NCBI RefSeq assembly: GCF_020687745.1 | Contig: NZ_JAJEWK010000012.1 | Coordinates: 186,001 to 250,000, forward strand | Direction: 5' to 3' | DNA length: 64,000 nucleotides | Source: Chryseobacterium sp. MFBS3-17 | Lineage (GTDB): Bacteria > Bacteroidota > Bacteroidia > Flavobacteriales > Weeksellaceae | Shown here: positions 23,219-31,615 of the stretch, in pieces | How positions within the stretch are numbered: the stretch's first letter is position 1 | How the letters are laid out: each line of letters starts with the position of its first letter | Position numbers and translations under genes: made by a program | The notes under the pieces: model-generated | The model's database searches: none | Seen by the model: the letters and a program-made list of their open reading frames with translations, nothing else | What the model was told of the DNA's origin: nothing

Positions 23219-23905
23219 TTAATAATCATCTTTCATCTTCCAGGCATTAATCATTTCGCGTTTTCCGGGTGGGCCTTGCTTTTTCTGAACTTCAAAATTC
23301 AGTTTTTGAAGGATGCGGCGCACGCTGCCCTTAGATGCATATGTGGTCAGTAATCCGCCTGCTGCTGTTTTCTGAGCTACCATACTGAACAGTCTTTCTT
23401 CCCATAAATCGGGCTGTACTCTGGCTCCGAAACAATCAAAGTACACCAGATTGACCGGCGGCAGTTCCATGTCCTCCAGATCAAAAAAATCACATTGCAG
23501 TTTGGTGAGGTGAAATCCGGGAGTGATTTCAACCGGTTTTTCCCATTCGGCCGCATGGATTTTTTCAAATAAACCTTTCATTTTCTGGTCGGGAAATAAA
23601 GAATCGTATCCCAATTCTGAAATTTCTGCTGCCGAAACGGGATATTTTTCCAACGTATAATAATGGACTACATGATTATTATCAGTTTTTAAAAATTCAT
23701 CTAATGTTACGAAAACATTAAGACCTGTTCCGAATCCGAGTTCCAGAATATTAATTTCGTAATCGTTTATCAATATAAATCCATTGTTGATAAATACATG
23801 TCTGGCTTCCTGCAGGGCACCGTGCTGCGAGTGGTAACTTTCGTTCAATTCACTGATGTACAGGGTTTTACTGCCATCTCCGGTTGTTTTTATTTCTCTT
23901 TTCAT
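23219..23905 (-). CDS. mnmD: tRNA 5-methylaminomethyl-2-thiouridine methyltransferase (MnmD)
   Basis: MnmD is the SAM-dependent methyltransferase for the last step of mnm5s2U34 in tRNA wobble positions (nm5 to mnm5). In many Bacteria it is fused to MnmC1, but here it is a stand-alone 228-residue protein, as is common in Bacteroidota. Visible motifs are YHSQHGALQEARHVFI, the SAM-binding ILELGFGTGLNVFVT, and LVYFDCFGARVQPDLW followed by GGLLTTYASKGSVRR. The ATG at 23905 was preferred to the open-frame start at 24001, which would overlap ilvE. It is divergent from ilvE. Confidence 0.92.
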   Translation of the reverse strand: MKREIKTTGDGSKTLYISELNESYHSQHGALQEARHVFINNGFILINDYEINILELGFGTGLNVFVTLDEFLKTDNNHVVHYYTLEKYPVSAAEISELGYDSLFPDQKMKGLFEKIHAAEWEKPVEITPGFHLTKLQCDFFDLEDMELPPVNLVYFDCFGARVQPDLWEERLFSMVAQKTAAGGLLTTYASKGSVRRILQKLNFEVQKKQGPPGKREMINAWKMKDDY

Positions 23906-23989
23906 ATGAATTTCCCCCAAAATTAAACTAAAACTTGTATATTTAGAGAATAAATTTCCCGATAAAAAAATCGTTTTAAAAATTAAGAT

Positions 23990-25063
23990 ATGATAATCCA
24001 AAAAACAACGAATTCCAGAATTTCAACTTTTGATCAGGACAATTATTCTTTCGGTGATCATTTTATTGATCACATGATTATTTGTGAGTATGAAAACGGA
24101 AAATGGAGTGAGCCAAAATTAATGCCTTACGGACAGCTTCCTTTTTCGCCGGCCAATATGGCTTTTAACTATGGTCAGGCTTGCTTCGAAGGAATGAAGG
24201 CTTATAAAGATGCAGAAGGAGAGGTATTCCTGTTCCGCGTGCACAAGAATTTTGAAAGGATTAATAAATCTGCCAAGCGTCTGGCGATGCCGGAAATCCC
24301 GGAACACGTTTTTGTAGATGGTCTGAGAGTCCTGATGGATGTAGACAGAGCATGGGTTCCTTCCGGAGAAGGAAATTCATTGTATATCCGCCCGCTGATT
24401 TTCGCTACAGAAGAAGGTCTGAAGGCCAGAATTTCTAATAAGTATATGTTTGCCATCGTGGCTTCACCGGCCAAGAGTTATTACTCTGAACCTGTATCGG
24501 TGAAAATCTCTGATTATTACTCCAGAGCTGCCAATGGTGGTGTAGGTTTTGCCAAAGCTGCCGGAAATTATGCGGCTTCTTTTTATCCCACTCAACTGGC
24601 TATAGAAGAAGGATACGAGCAGATTATCTGGACAGATGATGCTACGCACGAATATTTCGAAGAGAGTGGTACCATGAATGTTTTTGTTAGAATTAACGAT
24701 ACCATATACACACCGCCTACCTCCGAGAAAATTCTGGATGGGGTGACCCGTGACAGTTTTCTTCAGCTGGCCAAGCACAGAGGGATGGATGTTCGTGTAG
24801 AGCCAATTGCCGTAAAAGATGTAATGGAAGCGCAGAAACAGGGAACCCTGAAAGAAATCTGGGGTGTGGGAACTGCTGTAGTGACTACTTCTTTCAAAGC
24901 TTTCGGTTATGAAAATACACGTTATGCTTTGCCTGAACTGGCTCCTGAAGACAGTTATGCAATGATTCTGAAAAAGGATCTGGTAGATATCCAGACCAAT
25001 GCAGCTCCGGATCCGTTCGGGTGGAGAGAAAAAGTAGAGAAAAACATTTTGGAAACTGTTTAA
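23990..25063 (+). CDS. ilvE: Branched-chain-amino-acid aminotransferase
   Basis: IlvE catalyses PLP-dependent transamination of Val, Leu and Ile with 2-oxoglutarate. The 357-residue protein belongs to the longer bacterial/eukaryotic BCAT subgroup of fold-type IV. Motifs include NYGQACFEGMKAYKD, SLYIRPLIFATEEGL, KAAGNYAASFYPTQLAIEEGYEQIIWTD (containing the PLP lysine, probably in GFAKAAGNY) and EESGTMNVFVRI. A terminator follows at 25085. The gene is single in its plus-strand unit. Confidence 0.94.
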   Translation: MIIQKTTNSRISTFDQDNYSFGDHFIDHMIICEYENGKWSEPKLMPYGQLPFSPANMAFNYGQACFEGMKAYKDAEGEVFLFRVHKNFERINKSAKRLAMPEIPEHVFVDGLRVLMDVDRAWVPSGEGNSLYIRPLIFATEEGLKARISNKYMFAIVASPAKSYYSEPVSVKISDYYSRAANGGVGFAKAAGNYAASFYPTQLAIEEGYEQIIWTDDATHEYFEESGTMNVFVRINDTIYTPPTSEKILDGVTRDSFLQLAKHRGMDVRVEPIAVKDVMEAQKQGTLKEIWGVGTAVVTTSFKAFGYENTRYALPELAPEDSYAMILKKDLVDIQTNAAPDPFGWREKVEKNILETV

Positions 25064-25084
25064 TTTCTGAAATGTACCATAAAA

Positions 25085-25104
25085 AGTCAGGCAGATGTCT
25101 GGCT
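25085..25104 (+). terminator. ilvE terminator
   Basis: AGTCAG pairs with CTGGCT (one G-T) around an 8-nt loop, flanked by A5 on the left and T5 on the right, 21 nt after the stop. Confidence 0.7.
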
Positions 25105-25169
25105 TTTTCTGTTTTAATATGTGAAGCGAATTCCGTATTTTCGCAACTTGTTCACCCAATTACATATTT

Positions 25170-26291
25170 ATGAAATCATCATTACTTAAGAAGAATTTAA
25201 TTTTAGGTTTGGCAAGTGTCTCACTGCTGAGCTGTACACCAATTTATAAAAAAATGAATGTAGACAAACAAACGTACGAAGAACTGAATGACGGTCTTTA
25301 TGCTAATCTGGAGACCTCTGAAGGAAACATGATCGTAAAATTAGAAGATCAGAAATCTCCGGTTACAGTGGCTAATTTTGTAGGACTGGCAGAAGGAAAA
25401 ATAGATAACAAGAGCAAAGCGAAAGGAGTGCCTTTTTATGACGGAACTATTTTTCACCGGGTGATAGAGAATTTCATGATTCAGGGTGGTGATCCACAGG
25501 GAACCGGCATGGGAGATCCAGGATACAAATTCGAAGATGAAAAAAATGACCTGAAGCATGATGTGAAAGGGGTACTTTCTATGGCGAACTCCGGACCGAA
25601 CTCCAACGGGTCGCAGTTTTTCATCACTCAAGTTCCTACGCCTTGGCTGGACGGCCGTCATACAATCTTTGGCAAAGTTGTGAAAGGCGTAGACGTGGTA
25701 GATACCATTGCCGCAGTAGAAAAAGGGCCTCAGGACAAACCGAAAACCGATGTAGTTCTGCAGAAGGTATCGGTATTCGGCAAAGGAGATGCTTATAAAG
25801 ATTATGATGCGGCAAAAATCTTTACCGAAGGAAAATCCAAAATAGCCGAGAACAATAAGGCGTATCTGGAAAAAGAGGCTGCTGAGAAAAAGAAAAAAGA
25901 GGAAGAATTTAAAGCGAATCAGCAGAAATTGGCAGATGAGCTGGCTGCAGGGATGCAGAAAACTGCTTCCGGATTATTCTATAAAATTACTAAAACGACC
26001 GACGGAAAAGCTCCGAAAGCAGGGGACAATGTTGCTGTACATTATGCGGGCAAACTGGTAGACGGAACGGAGTTCGACAGTTCTTTCAAAAGAGGCCAGC
26101 CGCTGGAATTCCCCGTAGGCATGGGCAGAGTAATTAAAGGATGGGATGAAGGCATTATGCTGCTGAAAGAAGGCGAAACCGCTACATTGCTGATTCCTTC
26201 TGAACTGGGATATGGTGCCAATGGTGCCGGTGGGGTGATCCCGCCGAATGCATGGCTGGTATTTGATGTGGAACTGGTAAAAGTACCCTGA
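25170..26291 (+). CDS. Dual immunophilin lipoprotein: cyclophilin plus FKBP peptidyl-prolyl isomerase
   Basis: A 373-residue lipoprotein (lipobox LLSC, Cys22) joining both classes of peptidyl-prolyl isomerase. Residues about 43-208 are a cyclophilin domain (FYDGTIFHRVIENFMIQGGDPQGTG, FEDE, MANSGPNSNGSQFFIT, LDGRHTIFGKV). Residues about 225-265 form a Lys/Glu-rich coiled coil. Residues about 268-373 are an FKBP domain (VAVHYAGKLVDGTEFDSSFKRGQPLEFPVGMGRVIKGWDEGI, ELGYGANGAGGVIPPNAWLVFDVEL). It should act as a periplasmic folding catalyst for outer-membrane and secreted proteins. Such cyclophilin-FKBP fusions are known from flavobacteria and some protists. Confidence 0.93.
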   Translation: MKSSLLKKNLILGLASVSLLSCTPIYKKMNVDKQTYEELNDGLYANLETSEGNMIVKLEDQKSPVTVANFVGLAEGKIDNKSKAKGVPFYDGTIFHRVIENFMIQGGDPQGTGMGDPGYKFEDEKNDLKHDVKGVLSMANSGPNSNGSQFFITQVPTPWLDGRHTIFGKVVKGVDVVDTIAAVEKGPQDKPKTDVVLQKVSVFGKGDAYKDYDAAKIFTEGKSKIAENNKAYLEKEAAEKKKKEEEFKANQQKLADELAAGMQKTASGLFYKITKTTDGKAPKAGDNVAVHYAGKLVDGTEFDSSFKRGQPLEFPVGMGRVIKGWDEGIMLLKEGETATLLIPSELGYGANGAGGVIPPNAWLVFDVELVKVP

Positions 26292-26312
26292 TCATCATCA
26301 CTGAATAAAAAT

Positions 26313-26340
26313 AAATTCGCTCCGGAAACGGGGCGAATTT
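26313..26340 (+). terminator. Terminator after the dual immunophilin gene
   Basis: AAATTCGCTCC pairs with GGGGCGAATTT around a 6-nt loop, with one T-G pair, followed by a T run. With A-rich sequence on the left it may also serve the convergent M28 peptidase gene. Confidence 0.8.
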
Positions 26341-26382
26341 TTTGTTTGTAAAATAACCTGAATGGTGTGGCTTCTATGCAGG

Positions 26383-27765
26383 CTACCAGTTCTGATCTAC
26401 CATGTACACCATTTGTGCGATGGCTACCGCACCCAGATTCAGTTCCCGGCGGTTTACTTTGTCAAAGGTATCCAGGCTGGTATGGTGAATGTCAAAATAA
26501 CGTTGCATATCCGGTACCAGCTCGGCCAGAGGAACTGCCAGTTTTTTGAGGGGTGCAATGTCCTGTCCGGAGGTTTCCTGGGTAAAATCGTACACGCCGT
26601 AAGGCAGGAAAAGCGGTTTCCAGGCAAAGACCAGCCGTCTGCGCTGCGGAATCATGTCCAGGGAAATCCCTCTGGGTGAATAACCGCCAGCATCACTTTC
26701 AATGGCAAAAATATGCCGTTCGCCTGATTTTTTTACATTGGCCGCATAAGTTTCACCACCGCTAACCCCATTTTCTTCATTGGCAAAAAGAACAAAACGA
26801 ATGGTATGATTATTCTGGTAATCCAGTTTTTTGAAAACACGCAACACTTCCAGCACCTGTACCACGCCGGCACCATTGTCATGTGCGCCCTCAGAAATAT
26901 CCCATGAGTCCAGGTGAGCCCCAACTACGATGACGCTCTTGCTTTTCTTTCCGGGGATTTCCGCAATAACATTGTGGTTAATCATGTCGCCGGTGGTTCC
27001 GGAGGTGGTGTTGATTTTCAGCATTACCTTCTCCTTTTTTGCCAGTTCTTCCAGCTTGTCCGCACTCAGCGCTCCGATGGAGAGTGCCGGGATTTTGTTC
27101 TTGTCCAGAGGGTCATAATACATGCTCCCGGTATGCGGAACATCGTCAAAAGCAGAGGTAGGCGAACGGGTAATAACGGCTTTTGCACCTTTGCGGCTGG
27201 CGGCAGAAGGGGCAGACCAGCGGTATTTTCCGGCAACAAGATAAGTTTCTGCCGGGTTGATAACGGTTTGGTCAAAAGCAAAGTTGAAAAATACAATTTT
27301 GTCTTTTACATCGCGGTTCTGGAGTTTGTTAAACTCTGCCAGATCTTTGGCAAAGAGAACCTCGCCGGTCAGATCTTTGCCTCCGGTGCCTTCTGAACCG
27401 CCCAGTGCCAGCGCCGGAATTGTTTTCCAGCTTCCGTTTCCGGTTTTCATTTGCACGCTTTCACGTCCGCGGCGCCAGATGGGAACTTTTACATCTTCTT
27501 TCCGGATGTTCTCACCACCATTTTCTGCAAATTTTCTTTCTGCCCAGGCTACTGCTTTGTCATAAGCCGGTGTGGAAGAAAAGCGGGGTCCGATTCCCTT
27601 TACCAGTTCCCGAAGATTGTCATACGCATTACTGTTCAGCAGTATTTCATCTGATATTTTTTTGAACTGTCCGGCATGGTCGGTCCGGGGCTTTGCGGTG
27701 GTTTTGCTCTGAGAAAATAAAATTCCACCCATTATCAGTGGAATTATATAGAGGAGTTTTGTCAT
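26383..27765 (-). CDS. M28-family metallopeptidase (carboxypeptidase Q-like), secreted
   Basis: A 460-residue exported zinc exopeptidase. A signal peptide (MTKLLYIIPLIMGGILFSQ) is followed by a protease-associated-like region and the M28 catalytic core. The metal ligands are visible in order: VGAHLDSWD (His, Asp), EGAHDNGAG (bridging Asp), NEENGVSGG (Glu pair), ESDAGG (Asp) and DIHHTSLDTFD (His). Overall it resembles plasma glutamate carboxypeptidase/carboxypeptidase Q. It probably degrades peptides in the periplasm or outside the cell, and lacks a T9SS sorting domain. Confidence 0.9.
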   Translation of the reverse strand: MTKLLYIIPLIMGGILFSQSKTTAKPRTDHAGQFKKISDEILLNSNAYDNLRELVKGIGPRFSSTPAYDKAVAWAERKFAENGGENIRKEDVKVPIWRRGRESVQMKTGNGSWKTIPALALGGSEGTGGKDLTGEVLFAKDLAEFNKLQNRDVKDKIVFFNFAFDQTVINPAETYLVAGKYRWSAPSAASRKGAKAVITRSPTSAFDDVPHTGSMYYDPLDKNKIPALSIGALSADKLEELAKKEKVMLKINTTSGTTGDMINHNVIAEIPGKKSKSVIVVGAHLDSWDISEGAHDNGAGVVQVLEVLRVFKKLDYQNNHTIRFVLFANEENGVSGGETYAANVKKSGERHIFAIESDAGGYSPRGISLDMIPQRRRLVFAWKPLFLPYGVYDFTQETSGQDIAPLKKLAVPLAELVPDMQRYFDIHHTSLDTFDKVNRRELNLGAVAIAQMVYMVDQNW

Positions 27766-27802
27766 TACATCAGCCTTTAAGGAATCAAAAATAGTTAAAT
27801 TT

Positions 27803-29044
27803 TTATTTCATGTCGTACATAATCAATGCAGTGATGAGTTTCGGTTCTATATAGGTGCACTTGGGCGGCATGCTGATTTTATTATCGGAAATTTTAATCA
27901 TTTCATTAAAGCTTACCGGGTAGATTCCGAATCCCAGAACGCCTTCACCGGCATCTATTTTTTCTTTCATCTTCAGAATGCCTTCCACGCTGGAGTTGCC
28001 TTTTACATATTTTATGTTCTCAGAATTATCGGTGTCTTCTATTTTCAGAATATCCTGCAGAATGTGTTTGCCCAGCAGGTGATGGTCCAGATGGTCCATA
28101 GAAACCTCCGGACTTCTGAGTTCATGCTTCACATGAAGTGAATAAAACTTACCCTCCAGATACATAGAAATATGGAATTTTCTTGAAGGATAATACGGCG
28201 CTTCTCCTTTCTCGTGAATGTCAAAGTTTTTTTGCAGTTTTTTCAGGAACTGAGTGGCAGTTAGTCCGTTCATGTCCTTCACAATTCTGTTATAATCGTG
28301 AATTTTAATGGACTGATTAGAAACAATGAAACTGTAAATATAGTTGTAAGGCTCGTTTCCGGTGTGTTTTTTATTTTTTTCCTTCTGGTTTTTGGCGTGC
28401 AGGGCGGTGGAACCTATTCTGTGGTGACCGTCTGCAATGTAAAAGGAGTCAATTTGCTCCAGAACTTCCTTGAACTGCTGCATCTTTAGGCGGTTGTCTA
28501 TGCGCCATACTTTGTGCCGGATTCCCTTGCTGTCCAGATAGCTGAGCAGCGGAATGTTTTTTTCTTCATGATTCATGAGCAGTTCCACTTTGGAATTGGC
28601 AGGATAGGTAAGGAGTGCAGGTTCTGCCTGAAGACTTACTTTTTCCAGATAATGCGCCAGTTTTGCTTTTTTCCGGGGGATGGTGCTCTCGTGACGTTTG
28701 ATTTTTCCACTCCAGAAGTCCTCCACGGAAACCAGTCCGAGTAGTCCGCGGAATACGGTTTTGTCCGGCTTGATCTGTTCATATAAATAGTAGGAAGACG
28801 GATCTTGCATGAGCACATTTTCCTGCAGGAGTTCTTCAAAATTAGTTCTGATTTTGCGAAGATTCCGGTCTATATCTTTGGACTTACTAACTACATATGG
28901 TTTCACCATCTGTATATAGGATGAGTTTTCCTGTGCTTTTTTGTTGATTTCTTCCTGGGTGAAATTATCCAGCGGGTGCGTGGGAAAAACATCAAGAAAA
29001 TCTTCTGTGGGTCTTATTCCACGAAAGGGTTTAAATATCGGCAT
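27803..29044 (-). CDS. DUF1015 family protein
   Basis: A 413-residue cytosolic protein of the DUF1015 family (FKPFRGIRPTEDFL at the N-terminus; the central YIADGHHRIGSTALHAKNQ and C-terminal FGIYPVSFNEMIKISDNKISMPPKCTYIEPK are hallmarks). The DGHHR segment resembles a metal- or nucleotide-binding site, but the activity is unproven. It sits 5 nt downstream of serA in a serC-serA-DUF1015 operon. This association suggests a link to serine or one-carbon metabolism, which is inference only. Confidence 0.88.
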   Translation of the reverse strand: MPIFKPFRGIRPTEDFLDVFPTHPLDNFTQEEINKKAQENSSYIQMVKPYVVSKSKDIDRNLRKIRTNFEELLQENVLMQDPSSYYLYEQIKPDKTVFRGLLGLVSVEDFWSGKIKRHESTIPRKKAKLAHYLEKVSLQAEPALLTYPANSKVELLMNHEEKNIPLLSYLDSKGIRHKVWRIDNRLKMQQFKEVLEQIDSFYIADGHHRIGSTALHAKNQKEKNKKHTGNEPYNYIYSFIVSNQSIKIHDYNRIVKDMNGLTATQFLKKLQKNFDIHEKGEAPYYPSRKFHISMYLEGKFYSLHVKHELRSPEVSMDHLDHHLLGKHILQDILKIEDTDNSENIKYVKGNSSVEGILKMKEKIDAGEGVLGFGIYPVSFNEMIKISDNKISMPPKCTYIEPKLITALIMYDMK

Positions 29045-29049
29045 AAGTA

Positions 29050-30009
29050 CTACAGTATCTTTTTAATCTCTATAATTTGGGAAGCTAGTTCTGTTCCTAT
29101 TTTCTCCTGTGCATCCAGCGTATTGCCGCCCAGATGTGGAGATAGTGACAATTGTGGATTCATGAGCAGGGGGAGTTCCGGTTGCGGTTCGTTTTCAAAA
29201 ACATCCAGCGCGGCACCGGCTACCTTACCATCATCTATAAAATGAATCAGCTCTACTTCATTAATCACTCCGCCTCTGGCGGTATTCACTATAAAAATAC
29301 CGTCTTTCATCATTTCAAACTGCGGCCGGTCTATGATGTAGCTGGTGGCTTTTGGGGTGTTAATGCTCAGGAAATCCACCTCCTTTAAAAATGCCTCCAT
29401 ATCATTGCCGGAGGTGATGTCAAAATCCACCTTCTGCCCGTTAAAAAAGGACAGGGAAATGGTTTCTGTGCGGGGTTTTCGGGTCAGTACCTTTACCTTC
29501 ATGCCCAGTGCAATACCGGTTTTTACAACCTCCTGGCCAATGCCGCCAAATCCGATAACGCCTAAAGTTTTTCCCTCCAGTTCTACGGCAGCCGCGTATG
29601 ATTTCTTTAGCGCATTAAACTGTGTATCGCCTTCCAGGGGCATCATGCGGTTGGATTCATGCAGGAATCTGGCCAGAGAAAAGAAGTGCGCGAATACCAG
29701 TTCTGCAACAGATCTTGCCGATGCTTTCGGCGTATTGATGACATACAGGCCTTTTTCAATGGCATATTCTACCGCTATATTGTCCATGCCTACACCGCCG
29801 CGGCCGATGATTTTCAGTCCCGGACAATCGTCTATCAGTTCTTCGTACACTTTGGTGGCACTTCTTACCAGCAAAACATCAATCTGGTTGTCATTAATGA
29901 ACTTTGGCAGGTGCTCCTGAGCCACGCGGACCTCTACCAGTTCAATTCCGGCTTCCAGCAGTGTATTTTTCCCGGATTCTGAAATTCCATCATTTGCTAA
30001 AACTTTCAT
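29050..30009 (-). CDS. serA: D-3-phosphoglycerate dehydrogenase (short form)
   Basis: A 319-residue D-2-hydroxyacid dehydrogenase. The context identifies it as phosphoglycerate dehydrogenase, which makes 3-phosphohydroxypyruvate from 3-phosphoglycerate with NAD. The NAD-binding GVIGFGGIGQEV is at about residues 146-157. The catalytic Arg is in NTARGGVINE, the Glu in DVFENEPQPE, and the His in LSPHLGGNT. It lacks the C-terminal ACT regulatory domain of E. coli SerA, so serine feedback by that route is not expected. It lies between serC (21 nt) and the DUF1015 gene (5 nt). Confidence 0.9.
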   Translation of the reverse strand: MKVLANDGISESGKNTLLEAGIELVEVRVAQEHLPKFINDNQIDVLLVRSATKVYEELIDDCPGLKIIGRGGVGMDNIAVEYAIEKGLYVINTPKASARSVAELVFAHFFSLARFLHESNRMMPLEGDTQFNALKKSYAAAVELEGKTLGVIGFGGIGQEVVKTGIALGMKVKVLTRKPRTETISLSFFNGQKVDFDITSGNDMEAFLKEVDFLSINTPKATSYIIDRPQFEMMKDGIFIVNTARGGVINEVELIHFIDDGKVAGAALDVFENEPQPELPLLMNPQLSLSPHLGGNTLDAQEKIGTELASQIIEIKKIL

Positions 30010-30030
30010 CGTGTCATTGTTTTGTTATAT

Positions 30031-31095
30031 TCAGGCTAAAGATTTCATTACATCTACCAGGACTTGTACGCTTTCCAGAGGTAAAGCATTATACAGGCTG
30101 GCTCTGTAGCCGCCCAGGCTGCGGTGACCGTTCAGTCCGTTTATTCCGGCTTCTTTCCATGCCTTGTCGAAGGCTTCTTTTCTAGATTCATCCGTCAGTT
30201 TAAAGGATACATTCATGAGCGAGCGGTCCTCTTTCACACAAAAGGTTTCAAACAGCGGATTCTGGTCTATCTCACCGTACAAAAGTGCGGCTTTTGCCTC
30301 ATTTCTGGCTTCTGCTGCGGCAATACCACCGTTGTTTTCCAGATGCTGCAGGGTGAGCATGGAGGCATACACCGGAAATACCGGTGGGGTATTGAACATG
30401 GATTCTTTGGCAATATGCAGTGCATAGTCCAGATAAGACGGAATGTGGCGACCGGTTTTGCCCAGTATTTCTTTTTTTACCACGACCAGGGTCACACCGG
30501 CAGGACCCATGTTCTTCTGGGCTCCGGCATAAATAAGGTCAAATTGTGAGAAGTCCATTTCCCGGGAGAATATATCAGAACTCATATCACAAACCATGAG
30601 GGTGTCCACTTTCGGGAATGATTTCATCTGTGTTCCGTAAATGGTATTGTTCGAGGTACAGTGAAAGTAATCATATTCGCTGCCTGCCTGGTAATCTTTT
30701 GGTATAAATGAATAGTTCTCTGAGCGGGAAGAGCCGACCACTTCTACGGTTCCCAAAGATGAAGCTTCTTTTATCGCATTGGCAGCCCATGTGCCGGTGT
30801 CGGTGTAGGCTGCTTTACCGTTTCCGGCTTTCATAAGGTTAAAGGGCACCATCAGAAACTGAAGGCTGGCACCGCCTCCCAGGTAAAGTACTTCGTAATC
30901 ATCTCCCAGTTTTAATAATCTCTTTACAATAGCCCGTGCTTCATCCATTACCGCAACAAAATCCTTGCTCCGGTGTGAGATTTCAAGCAGCGAAAGTCCC
31001 ATTCCGTTAAAATCCAGAATGGCTTCTGCAGATTTCTGAAAAACTTCCTGAGGCAGGATGCATGGACCGGCACTGAAATTATGTTTTTTGCTCAT
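30031..31095 (-). CDS. serC: Phosphoserine aminotransferase
   Basis: SerC converts 3-phosphohydroxypyruvate and glutamate to phosphoserine, and can also act in the DXP-dependent B6 pathway (pdxJ is in this window). The 354-residue fold-type I PLP enzyme begins KKHNFSAGPCILPQEVF, with SLLEISHRSKDFV, GGGASLQFLMVPFNL, and the PLP Lys in YAGAQKNMGPAGVTLVVV. The C-terminus GINGLNGHRSLGGYRASLYNALP is typical. It heads the serC-serA-DUF1015 operon. Confidence 0.95.
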   Translation of the reverse strand: MSKKHNFSAGPCILPQEVFQKSAEAILDFNGMGLSLLEISHRSKDFVAVMDEARAIVKRLLKLGDDYEVLYLGGGASLQFLMVPFNLMKAGNGKAAYTDTGTWAANAIKEASSLGTVEVVGSSRSENYSFIPKDYQAGSEYDYFHCTSNNTIYGTQMKSFPKVDTLMVCDMSSDIFSREMDFSQFDLIYAGAQKNMGPAGVTLVVVKKEILGKTGRHIPSYLDYALHIAKESMFNTPPVFPVYASMLTLQHLENNGGIAAAEARNEAKAALLYGEIDQNPLFETFCVKEDRSLMNVSFKLTDESRKEAFDKAWKEAGINGLNGHRSLGGYRASLYNALPLESVQVLVDVMKSLA

Positions 31096-31176
31096 ATTGT
31101 TTCTGTTTATTTGGCTGCTTAGCCGTGATAAAAGTGTTTTGTCTTCAGATTGTAACTAAATCAATTGTAAAAAAAA

Positions 31177-31195
31177 CGCCCACAAATTGTGAGCG
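31177..31195 (-). terminator. Terminator after the ferredoxin gene
   Basis: On the minus strand CGCTCACAA and TTGTGGGCG can pair (one A-C mismatch, very small loop), followed by TTTTTTTT. It starts 7 nt after the ferredoxin stop codon. Confidence 0.65.
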
Positions 31196-31202
31196 GATTG
31201 AA

Positions 31203-31553
31203 TTATTCTCCGTGCAGGAATGCTTTTTTCTCCAGGAGGGCTTCTTCAGATTCCACATGGTCTTCATCCGGGATACAGCAGTCTACGGGACATACTGCGG
31301 CACATTGTGGTTCTTCATGAAAGCCTTTACATTCGGTACATTTATCGGTTACTATAAAATAAACATCGTCACTTACGGGTTCCTGAGGAGCATCTGCATC
31401 TATGGTGAGTCCGGAAGTCATGACCACCGTTCCCTTCAGGGCAGTGCCTTCTGATGCTTTCCAGTCTACAGCTCCTTCATATATTGCATTATTCGGGCAT
31501 TCCGGTTCACAGGCACCACAATTAATGCACTCATCTGTTATTCTAATCGCCAT
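31203..31553 (-). CDS. 4Fe-4S dicluster ferredoxin
   Basis: A 116-residue electron carrier with two cluster-binding motifs: CINCGACEPECPNNAI near the N-terminus and CTECKGFHEEPQCAAVCPVDCC around residues 75-96. An insert of about 45 residues lies between the motifs, and an acidic C-terminus follows. The ATG at 31553 gives the canonical start MAIRITDECINC. It is divergent from the LuxC-like acyl-CoA reductase with overlapping promoters, and upstream of the serC operon on the same strand. The pairing suggests, but does not prove, that it works with the reductase. Confidence 0.92.
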   Translation of the reverse strand: MAIRITDECINCGACEPECPNNAIYEGAVDWKASEGTALKGTVVMTSGLTIDADAPQEPVSDDVYFIVTDKCTECKGFHEEPQCAAVCPVDCCIPDEDHVESEEALLEKKAFLHGE

Positions 31554-31570
31554 TGCTGATTTTAATTTTA

Positions 31571-31588
31571 TAAATTTGCACAAAATTA
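31571..31588. promoter_or_regulatory. Divergent promoter cores for the ferredoxin and acyl-CoA reductase genes
   Basis: TAAATTTG on the plus strand (31571-31578) lies 37 nt before the reductase ATG. TAATTTTG on the minus strand (31581-31588) lies 27 nt before the ferredoxin ATG. The two -7 boxes are only 2 nt apart, so transcription in the two directions may compete. Confidence 0.5.
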
Positions 31589-31615
31589 CTAAAAATCCTC
31601 CAATTCTCCATCAAA

